DNA of 46,891 bases from an uncultured bacterium. Lineage in GTDB: Bacteria; Verrucomicrobiota; Kiritimatiellia; RFP12; UBA1067. Shown here piece after piece: positions 1 through 7,037 of the stretch. A model generated the notes under the pieces. That model was not told the DNA's origin, did not search any database, and saw nothing but the letters and a program-made list of their open reading frames with translations. Position numbers and translations under genes: made by a program. Every line of letters begins with the position of its first letter. Position 1 is the first letter of the stretch. The stretch covers positions 1-46,891 of the forward strand of contig CACXPT010000031.1 in assembly GCA_902769585.1 (NCBI GenBank), read 5' to 3'.

Positions 1-1551
1 CGCGGCGAGTCGGACAAGCTCCGCAAGGCGATGGGCAAGAAGCAGCTCGCCGTGATGGAGGAGCTGAAGGTCAAGTTCGTGGACGGCTGCCTCGCGAACG
101 AGAAGTTCCGCATCGACAAGTGGAAGGACGAGAAGGAGGCGCGCAAGCTCATCGACAAGATCTGGGACGACTGGAAGGCGTTCGCGAGCTACGCGTTCAA
201 CAAGTCGCACGCCGTGTGCTACGCATGGGTCGCCTACCAGACCGGATACCTGAAGGCACACTACCCGGCCGAGTTCATGTGCGCGCAAATCTCGTCGGAA
301 ATCGGCAACTTCGACAAGCTGCCCGGCTTCGTGGCCGAGGCGGCGGCGATGGGGCTCGAGGTGCGTCCGCCGGACGTGAACGCCGCATACGCGCGGTTCA
401 CGCCGGTGAAGGGCGAGAAGGCGATCCGCTTCGGACTCGCCGGCGTGAAGGGCGTGGGGGCAGTCGCCGCGGAGGACATCGTGGCCGAGCGCGAGAGGAA
501 CGGCCCGTACAAGGGCCTCATGGACCTTGCGACGCGCCTCGCTGGCGCGACCACCGTCAACAAGCGCGTGCTTGAGAACCTCGTGAAGTGCGGCGCGTTC
601 GACGAGCTTGCGCGCGCATCCGGCTTCCACCGGGCGCGCTACTTCAACAACATCGACTTCGTCGTCAAGCGCGCGGCCCAGCGCGGCAGGGAGAAGGCCA
701 GCGGGCAGATGGACATGTTCGGGATGCTCGCGCCGGAGGAGGACACGAGCGACGCGGGCCTGCCAGACTGCCCGAAGTGGCCGTCGTCGCAGTGCTTCAA
801 GGACGAGCGCGACCTTACCGGCATCTACATGACCGGACACCCGCTCGGCGCGTACGCGCGCGTGCTGGAATCGCTCTCCACATTCAAGATCTCGGAGCCG
901 CCTGAGATTCCGTTCATGGAGGAGGTGGGGGCAGACCGCCCGCTCCGAGTGGCAGTGCGCCTTGGCGGCATGCTGAAGGCCTGCACGGTGCGCATGAGCA
1001 AGCCCAAGAAGGAGGGCGACGTGCCGCAGCCGTGGGCGATCCTTGTGGTGGACGACGGCGAGTACGAGATGGAGGCGCTCGCGTTCGCCAAGACGTTCGC
1101 GAAGTACAAGGAATGGCTGCCGGAGGCCGTGGACCAGCCGGTTCTCCTCTGCGGCGAGCTCGCGCACCGCACCAACCGCGAGACGCGTGCGGAGGAGCCG
1201 GACATCCAGTTCGTCGTGCGCGAGGCGTATCCGCTCGCAACCGGACTCAAGAAGTTTTCGACCGCGCTGCACGTCTCCATGCGCTACACCGATCCGGCGC
1301 TGATGGAGCGCACGGCCGCGCTGAAGTCGCTTGCGGCGGCGCATCCGGGGTCGGTGAAGGTCGTGCTCGACCTCTCGTGGCCGAACGGCGTCGTCACGGA
1401 GATCGATTCCGCCATCGAAGGCGTGGAGCTGACGGAGGAGTTCCTGATGGAGCTGACCCGCATGCAGAAGGGCGACCCGTACCGCCTGAAGGCGATCAAG
1501 GAAATCTTCCTCGAACCTCCCGAGCCGCGCCGCTGGGAGAGGGACAAGTAG
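1..1551 (+). CDS. dnaE: DNA polymerase III alpha subunit, C-terminal part (5' truncated by window edge)
   Basis: This is the replicative polymerase subunit of the C-family. The frame is open from base 1, so the gene starts outside the window and about 516 C-terminal residues are seen. The finger/tail region is plain: FASYAFNKSHAVCYAWVAYQ followed by TGYLKAHYPAEFMCA is the near-invariant DnaE block. A helix-hairpin-helix stretch (IRFGLAGVKGVGAVAAEDIV) follows, and then the OB-fold region near residues 285-400. The C-terminal tail (about residues 410-500) resembles the usual DnaE end. The gene stops with TAG at 1549-1551. About 50 bp separate it from the next gene, which has its own promoter. 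Identification is secure; dnaE1 versus a second paralogue cannot be decided from this fragment. Confidence 0.96.
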   Translation, partial: RGESDKLRKAMGKKQLAVMEELKVKFVDGCLANEKFRIDKWKDEKEARKLIDKIWDDWKAFASYAFNKSHAVCYAWVAYQTGYLKAHYPAEFMCAQISSEIGNFDKLPGFVAEAAAMGLEVRPPDVNAAYARFTPVKGEKAIRFGLAGVKGVGAVAAEDIVAERERNGPYKGLMDLATRLAGATTVNKRVLENLVKCGAFDELARASGFHRARYFNNIDFVVKRAAQRGREKASGQMDMFGMLAPEEDTSDAGLPDCPKWPSSQCFKDERDLTGIYMTGHPLGAYARVLESLSTFKISEPPEIPFMEEVGADRPLRVAVRLGGMLKACTVRMSKPKKEGDVPQPWAILVVDDGEYEMEALAFAKTFAKYKEWLPEAVDQPVLLCGELAHRTNRETRAEEPDIQFVVREAYPLATGLKKFSTALHVSMRYTDPALMERTAALKSLAAAHPGSVKVVLDLSWPNGVVTEIDSAIEGVELTEEFLMELTRMQKGDPYRLKAIKEIFLEPPEPRRWERDK

Positions 1552-1568
1552 GGAAGTCTGCCGGCGCA

Positions 1569-1597
1569 TTGTGCGCCGCCGCGCCGTATGATATAAT
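1569..1597 (+). promoter_or_regulatory. Sigma70-type promoter of the MBL-fold gene
   Basis: TTGTGC at 1569-1574, a 17-bp spacer and TATAAT at 1592-1597 preceded by TGA (extended -10). The ATG of the next gene is only 6 nt beyond the -10 box and no Shine-Dalgarno lies between them, so the transcript is predicted to start at or next to the A of the ATG. Confidence 0.75.
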
Positions 1598-1603
1598 TGC
1601 GTC

Positions 1604-3004
1604 ATGAAAATTACATTCTACGGCGCGGCGCAGACTGTCACGGGGTCCATGCACCTCGTGGAGACGAACGGCAAGCGTATCCTGCTTGATTGCGGGCTAT
1701 ACCAGGGACACCGAAAGGAAGCTTTCGAGATCAACAGGAACATCCCCTTCGATGCCTCGAAGGTCGACGCGGTCGTCCTTTCCCATTCGCACATCGACCA
1801 CTCCGGCAACCTTCCGCAGCTCGTGCGGCACGGGTTCCGCGGGAAGGTCTACGCGCGCCCGGAGGCGGTGGACCTCTGCGGGATCCTCCTGCGCGACTCC
1901 TGCTTCCTGCAGCAGCGCGACCTGGAGTACGTCAACAAGAAGCGCCGCCAGCAGGGCAAGCATCTCTTCGAGCCGCTGTACACCGAGGAGGACATCGACG
2001 CGCTCATGCCGATGATGTCGCCCGTGCCGCTCTACGCGCGGCGCGAGATATTCCCCGGCGTCACGCTCGAGTTCAGCAACGCTGGCCACATCCTCGGAAG
2101 CGCGCTCGTGACGCTGGACGTGGGCGGTGGCGCATACCGCCGTCATAGGCTGCTCTTCTCCGGCGACCTCGGCCAGCCAAACCAGCCGATCCTTCGCCAC
2201 TACGACTATCCGCAGGACGCCGACATCCTGATGATCGAGTCCACGTACGCCGACCGCCTGCATCCTTCGGCTGACGACGTGGAAGGCCGCCTCAAGGGGT
2301 ACATCGACGACATCATACAGCAGAAGTCCAAGCTCATCATCCCCGCGTTCTCGGTGGGCCGTACGCAGCAGATCCTCTACTACCTCAACCGCTTGTTGGC
2401 GGCAGGGCGCATCCGGCAGATTCCGGTGTTCATCGACTCTCCGCTCTCGCAGAAGGCGACAGGGATCTACGAAAAGGCGAAGGGCTGCTACAACCCCGAG
2501 GCGCAGGACCTGCTGCAGGTTGGCGTAAACCCGCTCACGTTCCCCGGGCTGCAGTACGTCGAGACGCCGCAGCAGTCGATGTCCCTGAACGAACTCCGCG
2601 GGCCGATGGTCATCATCGCGGCGAGCGGCATGTGCGAAGGCGGACGCGTGGTGCACCACCTGAAGGCGTCGGTGGGCGACCCGCGCAACATAGTCCTCAT
2701 CGTCGGCTTCCAGGCTGAGGGTACGCTAGGGCGGCGGCTCGTGGAACACACGGAGAAGAAAGTCAAGATCCTCGGCGAGGAGTGCGACCTGGAGGCGCGC
2801 GTCCAGACCATCAACGCGCTCTCGGCGCATGCCGACCGCAACGGACTGATGGACTGGTTCGACGGCGTGGGCAAGAACGTGAAGCGCGCGTTCGCCGTGC
2901 ATGGCGAGCCTGATCGCGTGGAGAAGATGGTGGAGCTTCTCAAGGAGCACGGCTGCCCGTCGGCCGTCGCCCCCGTCAAGGGACAGACATTCGTGATCGA
3001 CTGA
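1604..3004 (+). CDS. MBL-fold / beta-CASP ribonuclease-like protein
   Basis: 466-residue member of the metallo-beta-lactamase superfamily with a beta-CASP domain, the class of RNase J/CPSF73-like nucleases. Visible motifs are HSHIDHSG (motif 2, about residue 61), AGHILGSA (motif 3), FSGDLG (motif 4), ESTY (beta-CASP motif A), PAFSVGRTQQ (motif B region) and a late SAHAD plus AVHGE (motif C and last metal ligand). The full set implies an active di-zinc hydrolase. The start is ATG 1604; there is no ribosome binding site because the -10 box ends at 1597. It stands between dnaE and the MurU/AmgK-like fusion, 26 bp upstream of the latter. The RNA substrate is inferred from the family; processing of another phosphodiester is possible. 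Confidence 0.9.
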   Translation: MKITFYGAAQTVTGSMHLVETNGKRILLDCGLYQGHRKEAFEINRNIPFDASKVDAVVLSHSHIDHSGNLPQLVRHGFRGKVYARPEAVDLCGILLRDSCFLQQRDLEYVNKKRRQQGKHLFEPLYTEEDIDALMPMMSPVPLYARREIFPGVTLEFSNAGHILGSALVTLDVGGGAYRRHRLLFSGDLGQPNQPILRHYDYPQDADILMIESTYADRLHPSADDVEGRLKGYIDDIIQQKSKLIIPAFSVGRTQQILYYLNRLLAAGRIRQIPVFIDSPLSQKATGIYEKAKGCYNPEAQDLLQVGVNPLTFPGLQYVETPQQSMSLNELRGPMVIIAASGMCEGGRVVHHLKASVGDPRNIVLIVGFQAEGTLGRRLVEHTEKKVKILGEECDLEARVQTINALSAHADRNGLMDWFDGVGKNVKRAFAVHGEPDRVEKMVELLKEHGCPSAVAPVKGQTFVID

Positions 3005-3030
3005 CGCGAAAAGGAAACAAGGCATACCCG

Positions 3031-4872
3031 ATGGACACTGGAAAAGGCATCAAGAAGGCGATCGTGCTGGCGGCAGGACTGGGGACGCGCCTGCGCCCGC
3101 TCACTTTTGTGCGGCCCAAGCCGCTCCTTCCGATATGGGGAGTGCCGATGCTGGAGCGCGTCGTGCGGATGCTCGAGACGTGGGGCGTCACAGAGATAGC
3201 GGTCAACGCGCACTGGCTCGCGCCGCAGGTGGCGCGCTGGGCGTCGGAGCGCAAGGGCAAGGCGTCGATCCTCGTCTCGCGCGAGGAGGAGATACTTGGG
3301 ACCGGCGGAGTGCTGCGTCCGCTGGAGGGCTTCATCGGCGGCGAGCCGTTCTGGCTCGTGAACGGCGACATCGTGATCGACGGGCTGAAGCCGGAACCTA
3401 TCCTCAAGGCGTTCGCGGCGTCAGGCGACTTCGCGGGCTGCTGGATTTCCGAGAACTTCGGGCCGCGCACGATCGAGGCCGACCGCGATGGGCACGTCTG
3501 TAACTGGAAGAGCGACGTTCCGGGCGACTACGGCACATACACCTACTGCGGGTGCGCGCTACTTTCTTCGGATGTGGTCAAGTATTTGCCCGAGACGAAG
3601 TTCTGCTCGATCGTGCAGGCGTACGAGAAGGCGATGATGACGGACGCGCGCTTCGTGGTGGGGACAGACCCCGAAGGGGCGTATTGGGCGGATGCCGGAA
3701 CGCTCGAGAGCTATCTGGAGGCACATGCCGCGCTTGATCCTGACAGGTTCGAAGACAACCCGAACGTCATCTTCGAGGGCGTCAAGCTGCTGGACACCGC
3801 CGATCTCGCCGGGTGCGTGGTGACGGGCGGAATGGTTGGCGGCACTTTCGAGCAAACCGCCCTCGTGGGCGTGGACCAGATAGACAATGCGCCGCTCGCG
3901 GCCCTGGCGGAGGCGATCGGCTGGAAGCCGGAGGACACCGCCGCTGAGTTCCTGGGTGCGCGCGGGAGCGACCGTTCTTTCTGGCGGTTCGTCCATGGCG
4001 ACGACCGCGCGATCGCCATACAGTACGACGACGCGGCGCGGCCAGAGAACGCGCGCTACGCCTCTCATGCGCGGCTGCTCGATGCGTCTGGCGTGCCGGT
4101 GCCGCGCGTGCTGGCAGACATCCCGGAGAAGAAGGTGCTGGCGCTCGAGGACTGCAACGGCGACTCGCTGGAGACGCGTGCTGCCAAGAAGGGCGTCGAC
4201 CTTGTGAAACTCTACGCGCCTGTGGTGAAGGCGCTCCGCACGATGCACGAGCAAGGCACGGAACGTGCGCTCGACGTGCCGCTGGAACCTTCCTTCGGCC
4301 CTGACCTCTACGCATGGGAGCGCGACCTTTTCGAGAATTTCTGCGTAAAGGAACGCTACGGATACGAGAAGCTGCCCGACGACGTGCGCGCGGACCTCGA
4401 GGCCGTGGCCGAGGAACTTGCGCGCCAGCGGCCAGTGCTGGTGCACCGCGACTTCCAGAGCTCGAACGTGCTGTACCGTCCGGACGGTTCGTTCGCGTTC
4501 ATCGACTTCCAGGGGATGCGTCTCGGCGCGGCGGCGTACGACCTCGCCTCGCTCCTCTACGATCCGTACGTGCCGCTTGACGAGAAGGCGCGGACGGCGC
4601 TCGCCCGCATGTATCCCGTGGACCGTCTCGCCTACGGAGCGGTGCAGCGCCTCGTGCAGGCGTTAGGCGCGTTCGGCAGGCTCGCGTCCGTCGGGCAGCC
4701 GCAGTTCGAGCGGCACATCCCGCGCGCTCTCGGCAACCTGCTCGCGGCGGCGGACGAGGCGGATCTCGATGCGCTTGGCGGCTTCGTGGAGGATCTGATC
4801 GCCAAGGAGGAGATCCGCCTCGGCCACTTCCACCACCACCATCACGACGAAGACGAAGAGGACGATTCGTAG
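3031..4872 (+). CDS. Sugar-1-phosphate nucleotidyltransferase fused to a sugar kinase (MurU-AmgK-like)
   Basis: Two enzymes in one 613-residue chain. Residues 1-235 are a nucleotidyltransferase: AIVLAAGLGTRLRPLT (about 10-25) with PKPLLPI is the NTP-binding signature, and the acidic metal site VNGDIVIDG follows near residue 110. Residues about 305-600 are an APH/choline-kinase fold: VLVHRDFQSSNVLY is the catalytic loop and FIDFQGMRLGAAAYDLASLL the metal-binding DFQ segment typical of AmgK. In Pseudomonas, AmgK phosphorylates MurNAc or GlcNAc at the anomeric carbon and MurU converts the product to UDP-MurNAc, recycling cell-wall sugar outside the de novo route; the fusion joins both steps. The order is transferase first, kinase second. 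The C terminus is unusual: HFHHHHHDEDEEDDS. Start ATG 3031 follows AAGGAAACAAGG. Substrate specificity is inferred; other hexose-1-phosphates are possible. Confidence 0.8.
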   Translation: MDTGKGIKKAIVLAAGLGTRLRPLTFVRPKPLLPIWGVPMLERVVRMLETWGVTEIAVNAHWLAPQVARWASERKGKASILVSREEEILGTGGVLRPLEGFIGGEPFWLVNGDIVIDGLKPEPILKAFAASGDFAGCWISENFGPRTIEADRDGHVCNWKSDVPGDYGTYTYCGCALLSSDVVKYLPETKFCSIVQAYEKAMMTDARFVVGTDPEGAYWADAGTLESYLEAHAALDPDRFEDNPNVIFEGVKLLDTADLAGCVVTGGMVGGTFEQTALVGVDQIDNAPLAALAEAIGWKPEDTAAEFLGARGSDRSFWRFVHGDDRAIAIQYDDAARPENARYASHARLLDASGVPVPRVLADIPEKKVLALEDCNGDSLETRAAKKGVDLVKLYAPVVKALRTMHEQGTERALDVPLEPSFGPDLYAWERDLFENFCVKERYGYEKLPDDVRADLEAVAEELARQRPVLVHRDFQSSNVLYRPDGSFAFIDFQGMRLGAAAYDLASLLYDPYVPLDEKARTALARMYPVDRLAYGAVQRLVQALGAFGRLASVGQPQFERHIPRALGNLLAAADEADLDALGGFVEDLIAKEEIRLGHFHHHHHDEDEEDDS

Positions 4873-4874
4873 GA

Positions 4875-4903
4875 TTGGACACCTGCGGCGGATATGGTAA
4901 AAT
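4875..4903 (+). promoter_or_regulatory. Sigma70-type promoter of the OadA/PycB gene
   Basis: TTGGAC at 4875-4880, 17-bp spacer, TAAAAT at 4898-4903 preceded by TGG (extended -10). The ATG at 4911 is 7 nt past the -10 box without any Shine-Dalgarno, again predicting a leaderless mRNA. The TTG within the -35 box is not a start codon. Confidence 0.75.
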
Positions 4904-4910
4904 ATCCGTC

Positions 4911-6776
4911 ATGAAAAACGCCACCCTGAAGAAGGTTCGCATTACCGACACGACACTGCGTGACGCCCACCAGTCCCTGTGGGCCACGCGCATGCGGACA
5001 GACGACATCCTCAAGATCGCCGAGGCGATCGACAACGCCGGCTACTATTCGCTAGAATGCTGGGGAGGCGCCACGTTCGACGTGTGCATGCGCTTCCTGC
5101 GCGAGAATCCGTGGGAGCGCCTGCGCCAGATCAAGGCCGTCTGCAAGAAGACTCCGCTCCAGATGCTCCTGCGCGGGCAGAACATCCTCGGCTACAAGCA
5201 CTATCCGGACGACATCGTCGAGCGCTTCGTGGCCCTGGCCTGCGAGAACGGCATGGACATCTTCCGCGTGTTCGACGCGCTCAACGACCCTCGCAACCTG
5301 GAGAAGGCCATCGCGAGCGTGAAGAAGTACGGCGGCCACGCCCAGGGCACGATCTCCTACACCACCTCGCCCGTCCACACCGTGGAGGCCTACGTGAAGC
5401 TTGCCAAGGAGCAGGAGGCGATGGGCATCGACTCGCTTGCCATCAAGGACATGGCGGGCATCCTCACGCCTGGCGCGGCGCGCGAGCTCGTGGGCGCTCT
5501 CGTGAAGGCGCTTCCCGAGATGCCGATCCAGGTGCATTCCCACATGACGAGCGGCATGGCTGCGGCCATGTATCTTGCCGCCGTGGAGGCGGGCGCGGGC
5601 TGCGTGGACTGCGCGATCTCCACCATGTCCAGCTTCAGCTCGCAGCCGCCGTGCGAGTCGATGGTGACGATTCTCGAGAGCGAGGGCTACGACACCGGCC
5701 TCGACCAGAAGAAGCTGGCCGACATCAACGCCTACTTCCGCGAACTGAAGGCGACGCGCCAGCCCGCGTCGAGCGCGAAGGTTGAGCCGGTCGACGCCGG
5801 CGTGCTCGTCCACGCGATTCCGGGCGGCATGATCTCCAACCTCCGTAGCCAGCTCGCCCAGCAGGGCGCGCTGGACCGTCTGCCCGAGGTCCTGGAGGAG
5901 CTGCCGCGCACGCGAGCGGACATGGGCTATCCTCCGCTCGTCACGCCCACCAGCCAGATCGTCGGCGTGCAGAGCGTCCTCAACGTCCTCGGCGGCAAGC
6001 GCTACGGCATGGTGACTGACGAGACGAAGCACTACGCCGCCGGCTACTACGGCCGCACGCCCGCGCCGATCGAGAAGAAGCTGCAGAAGAAGCTCGTCGG
6101 CGACCTCAAGCCCATCACCTGCCGTCCGGCGGACCTCCTCAAGCCTGGCCTCGCCGCCGCCGCGAAGGAGATCCCGGCCAAGCTCATCAAGGCCGAGGAG
6201 GACATCCTCAGCTACTGCCTCTTCCCGGAAGTGGCGCTCGGCTACTTCAAGTGGCGCGCGCAGCCGGCCGACGCGAAGGATCCGATTCCCGCAGACCTTG
6301 AGATGAAAGGTGAAGGGGAAAATGTGAAAGGCGAGGTTGCCGCTGTCGATCCAGAGACGGCCAAGTTCGCGCAGATCGGCAAGGCATTCGCTGCGCTCAT
6401 GGCCGCCTGCGGAGGCGCGAAGGGCGGAGATTTGGGATTGAAGATTGAAGATCTTAGTTTGAAGGATGAGCCGGGGGCGGCGAAGGGCGAAGCGGGAGGG
6501 ACGCGCTCCTGCGCGTCCGAAAACGATGCGTCCGCCATCCCTGCCGGCACTCCTGTCCTGGCGCCCTTGAACGGCACGTTCTACCGGAGCGCGGGTCCCG
6601 GCAAGCCGGAGATGGCTAAGGATGGCGATTCCGTGAAGAGCGGCGCGCCGGTCTGTATCGTCGAGGCCATGAAGCTCTTCAACCCGATCAAGGCCACGGC
6701 CAACGGCAAGATCACCTTCCTCGTCGAGCACGGCAAGCCGGTGACCAAGGGCCAGACGCTTGCGGTCATCGCCTAG
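4911..6776 (+). CDS. oadA: Oxaloacetate decarboxylase alpha / pyruvate carboxylase subunit B (biotin carrier included)
   Basis: 621-residue carboxyltransferase that moves a carboxyl group between oxaloacetate/pyruvate and biotin. RITDTTLRDAHQSLWATRM (residues 9-27) opens the HMGL-like TIM barrel; GQNILGYKHYPDD, FRVFDALND and QVHSHMTSGMA (metal histidines) follow. The PycB/OadA C-terminal conserved domain ends near residue 455. A linker of about 85 residues comes next, then a biotinyl domain with EAMKLF, whose Lys588 is the biotinylation site. The linker is built from repeat-derived DNA (6303-6518). The start is ATG 4911 (MKNATLKKVRIT); the longer frame from TTG 4875 would begin inside the -35 box. 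No sodium-pump beta/gamma subunits or biotin carboxylase lie nearby, so decarboxylase versus pyruvate carboxylase role is open. Confidence 0.92.
   Translation: MKNATLKKVRITDTTLRDAHQSLWATRMRTDDILKIAEAIDNAGYYSLECWGGATFDVCMRFLRENPWERLRQIKAVCKKTPLQMLLRGQNILGYKHYPDDIVERFVALACENGMDIFRVFDALNDPRNLEKAIASVKKYGGHAQGTISYTTSPVHTVEAYVKLAKEQEAMGIDSLAIKDMAGILTPGAARELVGALVKALPEMPIQVHSHMTSGMAAAMYLAAVEAGAGCVDCAISTMSSFSSQPPCESMVTILESEGYDTGLDQKKLADINAYFRELKATRQPASSAKVEPVDAGVLVHAIPGGMISNLRSQLAQQGALDRLPEVLEELPRTRADMGYPPLVTPTSQIVGVQSVLNVLGGKRYGMVTDETKHYAAGYYGRTPAPIEKKLQKKLVGDLKPITCRPADLLKPGLAAAAKEIPAKLIKAEEDILSYCLFPEVALGYFKWRAQPADAKDPIPADLEMKGEGENVKGEVAAVDPETAKFAQIGKAFAALMAACGGAKGGDLGLKIEDLSLKDEPGAAKGEAGGTRSCASENDASAIPAGTPVLAPLNGTFYRSAGPGKPEMAKDGDSVKSGAPVCIVEAMKLFNPIKATANGKITFLVEHGKPVTKGQTLAVIA
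6303..6331. repeat. GGTGAAA-type simple repeat inside the oadA linker
   Basis: Purine-rich degenerate units (GAAAGGTGAAGGGGAAAA then GTGAAAGG) encode a Lys/Gly/Glu stretch in the linker. The same GGTGAAAGGTGAA word recurs at the UbiA-folC junction (26176-26207). Confidence 0.5.
6429..6470. repeat. GATTGAA heptamer repeat inside the oadA linker
   Basis: GGGATTGAAGATTGAAGATC followed by TTTGAAGGATGAG. This is the reverse-complement relative of the TCAATCC heptamers in the M24 peptidase gene (30580-30614). It encodes LGLKIEDLSLKDE within the linker. Confidence 0.5.
6494..6518. repeat. Left arm of the twin-hairpin palindromic element, in oadA
   Basis: GGGAGGG followed by a hairpin ACGCGC-TCCT-GCGCGT and CC. 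It is read as GGTRSCAS in the oadA frame. This is a single-arm copy of the element complete at 34228, 45480 and 46170, and it lies in the same reading frame as those. Confidence 0.75.
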
Positions 6777-6817
6777 CACCCCCGCAAACGCGATTTTCGC
6801 GCTTGCGCGGCGGGGTG
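6777..6817 (+). terminator. Long GC-rich hairpin after oadA
   Basis: CACCCC at 6777 pairs with GGGGTG at 6812-6817, and an inner stem CGCG-ATTTT-CGCG at 6789-6801 closes it. It starts directly at the oadA stop. There is no U-tract, so termination strength is uncertain. The -35 box of the leu promoter (6803-6808) lies in its 3' arm. Confidence 0.45.
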
Positions 6818-6831
6818 TGGTGTGGTATACT
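6803..6831 (+). promoter_or_regulatory. leu operon promoter
   Basis: TTGCGC at 6803-6808, 17-bp spacer, TATACT at 6826-6831 preceded by TGG (extended -10). The predicted start is near 6838, giving a leader of about 200 nt before leuA that contains the leader peptide and attenuator. Confidence 0.7.
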
Positions 6832-6854
6832 ACGCCGCGTCACAGGAAAAAACG

Positions 6855-6929
6855 ATGAACACGAACCTTATGCTTCTGGCGCTTCTTGGCCTTCTCCTTC
6901 TTGGGAGCGGGACGGGTGCGGTTTGCTAG
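6855..6929 (+). CDS. leuL: leu operon leader peptide (24 aa, nine Leu codons)
   Basis: ATG at 6855 with AGGA at 6844-6847 gives a 24-codon frame ending TAG 6927-6929. Nine codons are leucine (5, 7, 8, 10, 11, 13-16), including a run of four at 6891-6902. Seven of the nine are CTT, although the surrounding genes prefer CTC and CTG. It lies downstream of a good promoter and upstream of leuA, and its last codons form one arm of an antiterminator hairpin. This is the layout of amino-acid-controlled attenuation: ribosome stalling on Leu codons when charged tRNA-Leu is scarce allows leu transcription. The peptide itself has no expected function. A short lipoprotein-like signal sequence ending in Cys is an alternative reading, disfavoured because the stop follows at once. 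Confidence 0.8.
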   Translation: MNTNLMLLALLGLLLLGSGTGAVC

Positions 6930-6967
6930 AAGCAGAGGAAGAGAGTTCTGGAAAGCAAACGGCCCCG
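6913..6967 (+). promoter_or_regulatory. Antiterminator hairpin of the leu attenuator
   Basis: Bases 6913-6926 (last codons of the leader peptide) can pair with 6955-6967: GUUUGC with GCAAAC (6 bp), then after one G-G mismatch and one bulged U, GC with GC and CGGG with CCCG. That makes about 12 bp. Its 3' arm overlaps the 5' arm of the terminator, so the two cannot coexist. A ribosome that reaches the leader stop at 6927 would cover the 5' arm. Confidence 0.7.
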
Positions 6968-6987
6968 CCCCAAAGGCGAGGCCGTTT
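6957..6987 (+). terminator. Attenuator terminator hairpin upstream of leuA
   Basis: AAACGGCC pairs with GGCCGTTT and CGCC with GGCG around a single A-C mismatch, with loop CCAAA: 12 bp in total. It is followed by TTTCTGCATCTT, a weak pyrimidine tract. It lies 28 bp after the leader peptide stop and 50 bp before leuA. Confidence 0.7.
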
Positions 6988-7037
6988 CTGCATCTTGGGA
7001 CGGCGACGCCAGACAGGCAGGCAACAAGGAACAGGAA

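Noticed and set aside
4825..4872. Vector-derived His tag
   Set aside because: The tail is followed by native sequence including the next gene's promoter; codons match the genome.
4875..4910. TTG start giving OadA a 12-residue N-terminal extension
   Set aside because: The TTG is the first half of the -35 box TTGGAC; the family N terminus begins at ATG 4911.
6855..6929. Mini-lipoprotein (hydrophobic peptide ending in Cys)
   Set aside because: Nothing follows the Cys, and the antiterminator/terminator layout before leuA explains the Leu run better.
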